From: an uncultured beta proteobacterium
Lineage (GTDB): Bacteria > Pseudomonadota > Gammaproteobacteria > Burkholderiales > Burkholderiaceae
Reading direction: 5' to 3'
DNA: 21,220 bases
NCBI GenBank assembly: GCA_903845455.1
Contig: CAIMXN010000272.1
Location: 1-21,220, forward strand
In this document: one piece after another, positions 1 through 7,071 of the stretch
Layout: each line of letters begins with the position of its first letter
How positions within the stretch are numbered: the first letter of the stretch is position 1
Program-made: the position numbers and the translations under genes
The notes under the pieces: generated by a model
Databases searched by the model: none
What the model was told of the DNA's origin: nothing
Seen by the model: the letters and a program-made list of their open reading frames with translations, nothing else

Positions 1-2856
1 GACTTGGCTTACCGCGATCTTTTTGCTACCAAAGATGAGGGTATTTATCGCTGGATACCGGATCCTGTAAGCGCGAAGCTCTTGCAGCTTATTGTGAAAT
101 CCAATTCTTTTCCAGCCTTAAAGATAGATTTATTTAAATCCTATCTCCAGCCTTTTTTTAATCGCTTGCGTGAGCAGCTGGGGAATGAACAAGCAAGACA
201 AGAGTCCAAAAAAGTAACCATTAAAAGTCACCAGATCATTCAAGAAATACAAGATATACGAGCTGCACTCGATTTCTTTTCCAGCAAGACCAGGTTAATT
301 AAAAGCAGTCGCGCGTTCCAACGACGTACCTTGCCTGCTTTTCTTTGGCATTATTTAGAAGGGGATTATGAGACCCACGATATCCCATCACGTAACTTAG
401 AGCGCTTGGGAGCGATTTCTATTGCCAAAGACAGCGCGCGAGAATTAACGTCAAAAGAATCGAAAAAATCCCGTCAAGCTGATGGTGGAACTACCAAGAA
501 TGGGGGCATCGAGCCCGCCTCATTAGAAGATATCGCAGACCTAGCGTCGCAGCAAGAGATAGATAAAGAATTTGAAGAGCAGAACATTTCTGCCACTGCC
601 CCTCGAATTCGATGGGTGAACGATTGCATTCATATACTAGATACCTATCGGCAGACTCAGAAACCTAAAAAATCTAAGAGTGCCAATCAGCCCAAGGACT
701 CATCAAGTGAAGATCTAATAAATTGTCAACAGCAGTTGGCAGACTTGCGTGCGCAATCAGGTCTTGAAGATGCAACCATTATTGAAGTCCTAACAAATTG
801 GATCAGCTGGTCAATTGAGCAACATCCCCCTTATGTAGTGCAAGATGAGGCACGTTTGCTCTGTCCGCTATTAATTGTTCAGTATGGGCTCTTTAGTGAT
901 TTTTTTGATATGGATGCGCAAGAGCGTGCCGAAGAGTTTGATATTTTAGAGACTGAGTCAGGCTATGGATTTGAGGATTGCAAAATTGTGCGCTCAGCCT
1001 GGAAACATCTTCACCAGCACTTAATTAGCGCTGGAAAAATTCTGACCAATCAGTATCGGGGGCCCGGATCCAGTGTAGATGCACAGTTTATTTCTCAAAC
1101 TGAATTTGAGCTAATCCGATTTCAACTCTGTTACACCGGATCATCACCCGATAAACCAACACCCACTTTACGAAATATCTGCTTACTTGTCATCACCTTA
1201 GCGTACCGACTGGGATTACGGCGATCTGAGGTCATTTTGCTTGCCACTGAACATGTGAGTATTTTTGATGAAAAGATTGATATGCTCTCCGTACAATGGT
1301 GGAGTCAGCGACGACTCAAATCCCCATCATCCACGCGCACTATTCCGCTACTTGGGCTTCTAGATGAGCGGGAAGGTTTGTGGCTAGAATTAATGCTCGC
1401 CGCTAGGCAAAATGGATTATGGCCTAGCGAAGACATCATTAATCTGAGTAATGTCGAACTAAAAAAATTAATTACCCATTACCGCAGAATTAAAACTAAT
1501 GAGGTGGATAGCGGGCGTTATCTATTCATTAACCCAGCAGAGGGTTCAGTTGAAAACTCAGTAGAAAATATTGTGTCTCAAATCCATGAGGCCATCCGAG
1601 CAGTGACGGCGCAAGATAAGCAATTGCGCTTTCATCACTTACGTCACTCCTGCGCAAGCAATTGCCTCATATTCTTATTGGCTAATCGCCTACCCCATTC
1701 TCAGCGCTTCATTCTTGATCTGCTGTATGGTAATCCCGAGGCAAGACGAAGGCTAGACTGCATGGCAAAAACAGGGTTACAAGTTAACAATTATTTTGAC
1801 CCAGACCTGCAGATCAAGATCTTAAGTGAACGATCAGAGAAGATTCGTAAATATCTACTCAATGATCCAAGAGCCTCAATCTCTGAAGTCTATGCTGTTT
1901 CCCGTCTACTGGGCCATTCCTCACCAATCACTACCTTAAAAAGCTATATGCATCTTGTGCATGTTCTCTTAGGCGCCTTTGTGCATGAGCGTTTTATTGA
2001 CCTGCCAATACCACTACGCTCTGCAATCTATCCCTATGGGCCGCAATATCTGGAAACCCTGATTGAGCAAACAGATCTAAAAAGTGCCATTTCAGCCTCA
2101 ACCGCACCTATTACTTTATTAGAAATTAAAAAGACAGGAAAGCATAACGCCTCTACAGAAGAGCTCACACTGCTTGAGATTGTTGATAAACATCAGACCG
2201 AAGGACTGCTGCTGATACTAGAATTACTACAAACTCGCTTTTCTAAGGCGACGGCCAATCCAAAGCGCTACTTTGAAAAAGCAGCCATTGCTGGTATTTC
2301 AAAGTTGCTAGCAAGCAAACTTGCCGACCAATTTGAGACCGTGATGGACATGTATCTCAAGGCAAAAAAAGGGAGGACCAATACACCGCTACCTTTGGAT
2401 TTTGAAGATAACGAAATGGCGATGTTCAAAACTCCACTATTGGAGCAGCAAGCATTGGAATGGTCGAGGATCTTAATCCGCTGGTACCAAGATCACCCTA
2501 AAATTGCTCGTGAATTATTAACCCATTATGTGGGGCAAGCCAGTAGAAGTAAGCCCAATTTGATTCGACTTGCTCCGATTGAATTAAGCGCGACTCAAAT
2601 ACAAAAACAACCCCCTAAGAATGCAGGCTCTCAAGAGAGTAATCCAACAGCGGATCTTCGGCGATATCGACGTAACTATAAAGATCTAATGGATCTATTG
2701 GGGATTGGATGGAAATTTGATGGGGATACCATCCGACCCAATATATCAAACGATGTTGCTGATCAGCTCATCGACAAAAATGGGGTTTGGGGCGTCTTGC
2801 GGAAGCTGCTATTTTTAATGGCGGCTGTCACACCAAACGAAGCGCACCAAAACTAG
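1..2856 (+). CDS. Large tyrosine recombinase (site-specific integrase), 5' end outside window
   Basis: A tyrosine recombinase that would cut and rejoin DNA at specific sites, probably to move the element it lies in. The catalytic core is visible: Arg406 in LGLRRSE, the His-x-x-Arg box at His544/Arg547 (FHHLRHS), and His638 in LLGHSS followed by Tyr648 (KSYMH), the likely nucleophile (numbered from the TTG at 4). The core spans about residues 380-660. It is preceded by about 370 residues of charged, partly helical sequence and followed by about 300 more, making the protein two to three times the usual 300-400 residues. The reading frame is still open at base 1 and the first possible start is a weak TTG, so the true start is probably upstream. 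No partner recombinase is visible, although large integrases of this sort often sit in multi-recombinase operons. The family is secure; the exact subfamily is not. Confidence 0.85.
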   Translation, partial: DLAYRDLFATKDEGIYRWIPDPVSAKLLQLIVKSNSFPALKIDLFKSYLQPFFNRLREQLGNEQARQESKKVTIKSHQIIQEIQDIRAALDFFSSKTRLIKSSRAFQRRTLPAFLWHYLEGDYETHDIPSRNLERLGAISIAKDSARELTSKESKKSRQADGGTTKNGGIEPASLEDIADLASQQEIDKEFEEQNISATAPRIRWVNDCIHILDTYRQTQKPKKSKSANQPKDSSSEDLINCQQQLADLRAQSGLEDATIIEVLTNWISWSIEQHPPYVVQDEARLLCPLLIVQYGLFSDFFDMDAQERAEEFDILETESGYGFEDCKIVRSAWKHLHQHLISAGKILTNQYRGPGSSVDAQFISQTEFELIRFQLCYTGSSPDKPTPTLRNICLLVITLAYRLGLRRSEVILLATEHVSIFDEKIDMLSVQWWSQRRLKSPSSTRTIPLLGLLDEREGLWLELMLAARQNGLWPSEDIINLSNVELKKLITHYRRIKTNEVDSGRYLFINPAEGSVENSVENIVSQIHEAIRAVTAQDKQLRFHHLRHSCASNCLIFLLANRLPHSQRFILDLLYGNPEARRRLDCMAKTGLQVNNYFDPDLQIKILSERSEKIRKYLLNDPRASISEVYAVSRLLGHSSPITTLKSYMHLVHVLLGAFVHERFIDLPIPLRSAIYPYGPQYLETLIEQTDLKSAISASTAPITLLEIKKTGKHNASTEELTLLEIVDKHQTEGLLLILELLQTRFSKATANPKRYFEKAAIAGISKLLASKLADQFETVMDMYLKAKKGRTNTPLPLDFEDNEMAMFKTPLLEQQALEWSRILIRWYQDHPKIARELLTHYVGQASRSKPNLIRLAPIELSATQIQKQPPKNAGSQESNPTADLRRYRRNYKDLMDLLGIGWKFDGDTIRPNISNDVADQLIDKNGVWGVLRKLLFLMAAVTPNEAHQN

Positions 2857-2923
2857 CCTTTATCTAATTGCGCCCGCATTCCAAAGGACAAGCCTTTCTC
2901 GACTTAGTTAATGATTTGTAATG

Positions 2924-2954
2924 ATGCGGGGAATACGCCCATTATTCCCCGCAT
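2924..2954. repeat. Perfect 12-bp inverted repeat (hairpin) downstream of the large recombinase
   Basis: The arms 2924-2935 (ATGCGGGGAATA) and 2943-2954 are exact reverse complements around a 7-base loop, about 70 bases after the recombinase stop codon. The stem could end transcription, but no T-run follows it, so a canonical intrinsic terminator is not supported. It could instead be a recombination or protein-binding site. The rest of 2857-3100 shows no coding potential that I can see. Confidence 0.6.
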
Positions 2955-3125
2955 GTATTACGGAGAATAATGAACTGCGTTTTCCTTATCCTTATTGTCG
3001 CTAGATAGCTCTCATTCCCCTGAAATATCCGTTAAATGTCGTTTTATAGCTAAGATAGTGCCCATATTGTCGTAATACAGCTATTTGCTGCAAATTAGGC
3101 GCACTCAATAGATATTTTAATACCC

Positions 3126-3166
3126 AATAGGTATCTATTGAATATTAAATAGATACCTATTAAAAT
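3126..3166 (+). promoter_or_regulatory. Promoter and 14-bp palindromic operator of the DinJ/YafQ-type operon
   Basis: Bases 3126-3139 (AATAGGTATCTATT) and 3148-3161 are perfect reverse complements separated by 8 bases. A candidate sigma-70 promoter lies on top: TTGAAT at 3138-3143, a 17-base spacer and TAAAAT at 3161-3166, about 30 bases before the antitoxin ATG. A third partial half-site (AATAGAT) lies at about 3107-3113. Ribbon-helix-helix antitoxins of the RelB/DinJ family normally repress their own operon through such palindromes, so autoregulation is a well-founded inference. Confidence 0.7.
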
Positions 3167-3195
3167 GGAAACATGGTGAATAAAAGGTACTTAAT

Positions 3196-3438
3196 ATGAC
3201 TAAAGAAGTGCAAATGTCGATCAAAATGGAAAGTCAACTTCGCGATGAATTTATGGCGGTCGCTTCTGGGCGCCATCGCCCTGCCGCCCAAATTATCAGA
3301 GACCTTATGCGCCTGTACATCGCCCAAAGCGAAGTACCTAATGCATTAACCGCCAAGACCATCACCCAAAGCCGCAAAGGTGAAGACGTATTTACTGCAA
3401 TAAGTGCGTCCAAACTATTTGAGCAATTGGGTATTTAG
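3196..3438 (+). CDS. RelB/DinJ-family type II antitoxin
   Basis: This is the antitoxin of a type II toxin-antitoxin pair, expected to bind and neutralise the toxin encoded next to it and to repress the operon. The N-terminal half (about residues 5-45) has the ribbon-helix-helix pattern of the DinJ/RelB family: a short beta strand (VQMSIKME), then helices with RDEFMAVA and RPAAQIIRDLMRLYI. The remaining 35 residues form the usual C-terminal toxin-binding tail. The length of 80 residues is normal. The start ATG follows an A/G-rich stretch (AAAAGGTA) that can serve as a ribosome-binding site. The stop codon TAG shares its last base with the GTG start of the toxin, so the two are translationally coupled. 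A perfect inverted repeat just upstream is the probable operator. Confidence 0.85.
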   Translation: MTKEVQMSIKMESQLRDEFMAVASGRHRPAAQIIRDLMRLYIAQSEVPNALTAKTITQSRKGEDVFTAISASKLFEQLGI

Positions 3439-3710
3439 TGCGGCTTGCTAGTTATACGGGACAATTCAAGCGAGATGTGAAGTTGGTACAAAAGCGCGGT
3501 AAAGATATGGGCAAGCTCAAAACCATAATCGAGCTTTTGCTAAACAATCAAACACTCCCACGGGAACTGAATGATCATCCCCTCAAAGGCGACTGGAAGC
3601 CCAATCGTGACCTTCATATTGAGCCAGACTGGATCTTAATCTATACCCCATTAGAAAACGAGGTTCGCTTTGAACGGACCGGTACACATTCTGATCTATT
3701 TACAAAATAA
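3438..3710 (+). CDS. yafQ: YafQ-like mRNA interferase toxin
   Basis: This is a toxin of the YafQ branch of the RelE superfamily, ribosome-dependent endoribonucleases that cleave mRNA during translation. The key residues all look present: His47 in NDHPLKGDW, His60 and Asp64 in DLHIEPDW, and His84 in RTGTHSDLF. These align by eye with His50, His63, Asp67 and His87 of Escherichia coli YafQ. The length of 90 residues is typical, and the gene appears intact. It starts with GTG, overlapping the antitoxin stop by one base. The start cannot lie much further upstream without overlapping the antitoxin substantially. The pair forms a complete operon and is likely active. Such modules stabilise mobile regions, and this one lies directly after the large recombinase. 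Confidence 0.88.
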   Translation: MRLASYTGQFKRDVKLVQKRGKDMGKLKTIIELLLNNQTLPRELNDHPLKGDWKPNRDLHIEPDWILIYTPLENEVRFERTGTHSDLFTK

Positions 3711-4274
3711 ATACTCAAAATATTTTTGCCCACCAATTGCCTTTTGAAATTTTTTAAAAGACATTGCAAACTCTACGAGGTCACTGCAGAACACTTTTGC
3801 ATGAATACAACATTTAATTAATTGGAAAAAATAATTTTTTCCAATTTTTAACTCATTAAATTACTTACAAATAGGTAGCGACCAATCTTGTCGGGAATTC
3901 AACAGAAATTCCATCTAGATATTAACCATATTGAGTCAGAGTTTGACATATTATTTTTAAACGTAAAAAATTAACGTAATAAAAGTCAAGCATTTTTTCA
4001 TCTCGAAATTAATACTAAGATTCGCTTAGCATTTAGCACCAATCCATATGAATAATTGGCTTGCTGTCTATTTACATTCTGGGATAGCATAAACTTTTAT
4101 CACCATCAGAATGTATTCGTGAGTACAGCACCACCATACGATCCTCAAATTACTCGAAAGACGATGCAATCCTCATCAGAAGGTACATCTTTAGTTGCTG
4201 TCACCCTATTACTGACCAGTTTTAGTATTGCCAGTCTCACAATACCGCCTAAAACTATCATTAAATAAGACTGC
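3711..4274. other. AT-rich non-coding stretch with a 27-base palindrome
   Basis: About 560 bases without a convincing gene lie between the YafQ-like toxin and the 557-residue gene. The composition is distinctly A+T rich. The clearest structure is a perfect palindrome at 3820-3846: 13-base arms around one central A, containing GGAAAAAAT and ATTTTTTCC, followed by TTTTA. This could be a bidirectional terminator or a protein-binding site. A 70-codon open frame at 4056-4268 starts at TTG, has no ribosome-binding site and an unlikely composition, so I do not call it. A TTGACA hexamer at 3943-3948 has no convincing -10 partner. Confidence 0.5.
3820..3846. repeat. 27-base AT-rich palindrome
   Basis: The arms 3820-3832 and 3834-3846 are exact reverse complements with a single central A at 3833. 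As RNA it would need to open a few central pairs to form a hairpin. The T-run after the right arm gives it a terminator-like look on the + strand, where it would end the toxin operon about 110 bases after its stop. A regulator-binding palindrome is the alternative. Confidence 0.55.
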
Positions 4275-5948
4275 ATGACTAAATTTCTATTAAGGTCTGA
4301 TCACTCGCTTATCAAAAATAGCTCTCTCTCAGAGGGGAAAAATTTAATTATTGCAGGCTTAAAAAAAGCAGTTAAAGAACTTCAAAAAGAGCTCGGAACT
4401 CGCGAGATAAAAGTAGGCGACATCAATAAGCGCTACACAACTTTTCAGTCATATATGGATGATTTCTTTGAGACTCACTATCCCGATGTTACTAGTGATG
4501 ATAAATTCTTTCTTAGAAAAGAATTTTATGCACAGTCCGGAGTTACGGATGGTAAGCCTATCAAATACACACCCATGAGTTTTGAAGAAATTCTTGATTA
4601 TTTGAGAGTGAAGGGGATTAAAAGAAGGCGTGAAATACCGTCAAAGCTGTACCAACACATTCTCGATCAAAAATGGATGGCAAAACTTCTATCGGTTTAC
4701 CCCCTCAAAGGTGTCATGCTTAGCAAGGGCGGCCATTTTTGCAGATCAAGTTATGAATTAATCATTGCGAATTTATTGTGCGAATTATTTCCTAAAGACA
4801 TTGTGAGGGCACAATTTAAGTACCCGTTTGACCCATTATTAAATGAAAAAGGTCAATCGCTGACTTGCGACTTTGCAATCAAAATTGATAAAATCACTCA
4901 CTTTATAGAGGTATGGATGTATCGCCCTGCTGGGCCTAAGACCTGGATCAATGGACTGGGTGCTGCACGCAAGTCATATTTACAAAAACGTCAGAGAAAA
5001 GCCCTTCTGATTCGGAGGAATAAGAATATCAAACTCACTTCAGTTGATGTGAGTGCTTCCATGGGTAATTCAAAAAGTCCAGAGCGATTTTTCAAAGATT
5101 CTTTAAAAATACTCAGTGACACATTTGGTTTGGATATAAACAATCCTAATATACAAAAAATTACATGCAAAATTTGCCAAGAAAATTATGCGCCAAAAGA
5201 TTCTGAAGCATTAGATCAGGCGGATACCTTATTGTTGGCTGCATCAAAAGCTATAAATACCTCTAAAGAAAAATTAGATCAGGTTCGAGTGTTAATGGAA
5301 TCTGGGAAGTCTGGCAAAGAATCACTCGAAAAAATTGGCTTAAAAGGAGATGCCCTCTCTGGATTATGTCGACTTTACAAACAAGGTAGCTGGCAAGTAA
5401 AACTGCCATGGCCAACGAGGCATTCAAAAATATTCAATGATCGCCAAGAGGGCTTAGGATTTAGCCAACTTTCATTCGCCAAGGCTATCACTCATGTACT
5501 TAATACATCACAGAAATATTTCAGTCAATTCTCCAAGTATCCGGATTGGGTTCTCAGGAACATAAGAAACAATGTTGCAATTGGTGCCATGGGTATATTT
5601 GGGGCGTCTTTTAGGACGCCAAAACCAAGAAAGCCTGGCGAAAAAATAAAACCTTCTAATTACGCCTATTTAGTATGCCAATCAATCAGTAAAACTTATC
5701 TAATTAATCCAGTAACAGTTGGCCAACAAACACATCTTGAAAACATAGTAGATGATGTCAAGAAATTTCTTGTTAAGCTGGTTGAGCAACTAGACGGCGT
5801 ATTGATTTTGAATTTTGCTACTGTACGTTCCATAGAAATTATGCAAAACCGCTTTCTCTTACAGAATCCTAGCGATTTAGAGTTAAAGAAATTAAGTCAA
5901 GATGTTGCCCTTAGGATTTTAAGAAAATATTGCGATAAAGATTTCTAA
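4275..5948 (+). CDS. Unrecognised protein with a PD-(D/E)xK-like nuclease core
   Basis: I do not recognise the whole protein. Residues about 150-215 resemble the restriction-endonuclease-like fold seen in families with an 'RSSxE ... PDF ... EVKG' pattern: CRSSYELIIANLL with Glu161, then CDFAIKI with Asp199, then HFIEVWMY with Glu212. The lysine expected in ExK is Trp214, so either a nearby basic residue (the stretch YLQKRQRK at about 235-242) substitutes or the site is inactive. A single CxxC (Cys298, Cys301) follows, then a helical region (about 315-370) containing a possible helix-turn-helix, and a C-terminal domain without obvious motifs. No membrane segment or signal peptide is seen. The ATG at 4275 comes just after an in-frame TAA at 4266, which fixes the earliest start; the ribosome-binding site is weak. 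The gene stands alone and is A+T rich, which suggests transfer. A defence or mobile-element nuclease is plausible but unproven. Confidence 0.7.
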   Translation: MTKFLLRSDHSLIKNSSLSEGKNLIIAGLKKAVKELQKELGTREIKVGDINKRYTTFQSYMDDFFETHYPDVTSDDKFFLRKEFYAQSGVTDGKPIKYTPMSFEEILDYLRVKGIKRRREIPSKLYQHILDQKWMAKLLSVYPLKGVMLSKGGHFCRSSYELIIANLLCELFPKDIVRAQFKYPFDPLLNEKGQSLTCDFAIKIDKITHFIEVWMYRPAGPKTWINGLGAARKSYLQKRQRKALLIRRNKNIKLTSVDVSASMGNSKSPERFFKDSLKILSDTFGLDINNPNIQKITCKICQENYAPKDSEALDQADTLLLAASKAINTSKEKLDQVRVLMESGKSGKESLEKIGLKGDALSGLCRLYKQGSWQVKLPWPTRHSKIFNDRQEGLGFSQLSFAKAITHVLNTSQKYFSQFSKYPDWVLRNIRNNVAIGAMGIFGASFRTPKPRKPGEKIKPSNYAYLVCQSISKTYLINPVTVGQQTHLENIVDDVKKFLVKLVEQLDGVLILNFATVRSIEIMQNRFLLQNPSDLELKKLSQDVALRILRKYCDKDF

Positions 5949-6003
5949 CTTCTTCCCTTAAATTTGACATGCTCGCTAACACCACGCAGTAAGCCTACTA
6001 GCT

Positions 6004-6339
6004 TTAGACCGCTGCCATTAAAGGCTTCATTGCCATAGGAGCAATTGCAGGATTACGCTTAAATCGCTGCTCAACTTCCCATAAATCAACGGCCTCTTGC
6101 ATATGTAACCAGCTCTCTGGGGTGCCACCAATCACTTTCGAAATCCTTACGGCCATCTCGGCACTAATACCTCTTTTTTCATGCAGTATCTCTGAAACAG
6201 TTAAACGACTAACACCCAAATGATTTGCAAAAGCCGCTTGAGTAATATCGAGCTCAGGCAAAACATCCTCGCGCAATATAGCGCCCGGATGGGTTGGTCT
6301 ACGGCTTGGGTTTCTCAAACTTCTCATGGTTTTCTTCAT
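6004..6339 (-). CDS. higA: HigA-family antitoxin / XRE-type DNA-binding protein
   Basis: This is the antitoxin of a HigBA-type addiction module, encoded after its toxin. The family signature RRPTHPGAILREDVLPEL lies at about residues 13-30, followed by a helix-turn-helix (ITQAAFANHLGVSRLTVSEIL, about 32-52) and the conserved KRGISAEMAVRISKVIGGTPESWL segment. The C-terminal tail (AIAPMAMKPLMAAV) is typical of the longer members. The length of 111 residues is normal. The ATG overlaps by one base the TAA that ends the toxin frame (TAATG), showing the original coupling. The toxin is only a C-terminal remnant, so the antitoxin has lost its intact partner here. A second in-frame ATG four codons in is an alternative start. 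Its 3' end faces the 557-residue gene 55 bases away. Confidence 0.85.
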   Translation of the reverse strand: MKKTMRSLRNPSRRPTHPGAILREDVLPELDITQAAFANHLGVSRLTVSEILHEKRGISAEMAVRISKVIGGTPESWLHMQEAVDLWEVEQRFKRNPAIAPMAMKPLMAAV

Positions 6340-6479
6340 TAGTGATAATCCTCCAAATCAACTTCGATTGCGCTATCGCCATCAAACTTAAAAGTCATTT
6401 GCCAGTTACCAGATACGGTAACGGAGTAAACACCTTTGCGCTTACCTTTTAATTCATGAAACTTAAACCCGGTCAAATA
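6339..6479 (-). pseudogene. higB: HigB toxin remnant (C-terminal half only)
   Basis: Read on the minus strand, this stretch encodes 46 residues matching the C-terminal half of HigB: GFKFHELKGKRKGVYSV, then VSGNWQMTFKF and the family-typical end DLEDYH before TAA. The first in-frame codon upstream is TAG (6480-6482), and full HigB is about 90 residues, so the N-terminal half is missing or frame-disrupted. Sequence just beyond the TAG belongs to a repeated non-coding element also found near 9.2-9.4 kb. The terminal histidine and the glycine-rich core persist, but a functional toxin is unlikely. The neighbouring higA remains open, which fits loss of the toxin with the antitoxin kept or drifting. 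Confidence 0.8.
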
Positions 6480-6485
6480 CTAAGC

Positions 6486-6687
6486 ATAAGATGCGCCCCC
6501 TCGGTCCAAAATAGCGATTGGGTGTCCCGTAGCCAGGCATCGCCTAGCTTAGGCTCAATAAGTAGAGGGCTGTTAATTCTTTTGCATTACCCCCTTAAGG
6601 ACTAGCTTAACTTTACCTTAGGCTGCTCTGGTTCAAGCGAGTCCTGGATAGAGCACCCAAAATACTGACAAAGGATATCCAATACGA
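6486..6687. repeat. Repeat element, copy A (about 200 bp)
   Basis: This non-coding segment has a diverged second copy in the same orientation at about 9174-9392. The best-matching part is 6640-6687 against 9343-9392, sharing TAGAGCACC, AAAATA(C/T)TGAC and ATATC in order. AGCTTAG, CAATAA.TAGAGG and CGCCAGG-like words match further left. By eye about two thirds to three quarters of bases agree, with small insertions and deletions. Copy A is joined on its right to a wbpM-like fragment and on its left to the broken higB. Its exact borders are approximate, and its nature (mobile cassette tail, decayed gene or regulatory element) is unknown. Confidence 0.55.
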
Positions 6688-6844
6688 AGACGTCTCCCCC
6701 AACAGTCATGGCGCTAGACTGAATTACCAACTGCGCAGCTTCAGGAATGGTCATGAAATAACGCATCACTTCAGTATGTGTCAGGGTGATGGGGTCGCCT
6801 GCCGCAATCTGAGCTCTAAAAAGAGGCGCCACAGACCCTGCCTT
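6680..6844 (-). pseudogene. Fragment of a wbpM/capD-like dehydratase gene
   Basis: Minus-strand translation gives 55 residues (from GSVAPLFRAQ to GGDVFVLDI) that match residues about 485-540 of the intact WbpM-like protein encoded at 11672-13654, with about seven substitutions. The bases match at roughly 85% by eye. It lies in a 96-codon open frame (6602-6892), but the residues on either side have no counterpart in WbpM: upstream is MPLQKCYFWGYPP and downstream LCQYFGCSIQDS. The Rossmann fold and catalytic residues are absent, so this is a gene fragment fused by chance to neighbouring sequence. Because it is not identical to the local gene, it is either an old partial duplication or a piece of a different wbpM allele brought in from elsewhere. 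Confidence 0.85.
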
Positions 6845-7023
6845 AAGGGGGGGATATCCCCAGAAATAGCACTTTTGCAAGGGCATGACCAACGAGTCGT
6901 TGCCAACATATTCATTAAATTTGCAAGAGAATAGTTCAATGACTAGTGTTTTTTGAAAAATAACCTATGGCTATTCATCCTGTACTGAAGCGTGATGATC
7001 GCCCAATATCACACAATTATGTT

Positions 7024-7071
7024 TCTCATTATTGACAATTAAGTAATTATGTATATAATGAGATACATAAT
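7024..7071 (+). promoter_or_regulatory. Promoter with overlapping palindromic operator for the XRE/AbiEii-like operon
   Basis: TTGACA at 7032-7037 and TATAAT at 7054-7059 with a 16-base spacer form a near-consensus sigma-70 promoter. Perfect 9-bp arms ATTATGTAT (7046-7054) and ATACATAAT (7063-7071) flank the -10 region and reach into the ATG at 7070. A second pair, TCTCATTAT (7024-7032) and ATAATGAGA (7055-7063), brackets the -35/-10 region. A regulator bound here would block the polymerase, so self-repression by the XRE protein encoded immediately downstream is likely. Transcription would begin at about 7066, leaving almost no leader before ATG 7070. Confidence 0.7.

Noticed and set aside
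4056..4268. 70-codon open frame upstream of and in frame with the 557-residue gene, separated by TAA 4266-4268
   Set aside because: It starts at TTG without a ribosome-binding site, reads like chance translation of AT-rich DNA, and shows no domain; there is no sign that it once formed the N-terminus of the next protein.
6602..6892. 96-codon minus-strand frame as a real protein
   Set aside because: Only the middle matches a known family, as a fragment of a wbpM-like gene; the two ends are unrelated sequence, so it is listed as a pseudogene fragment.
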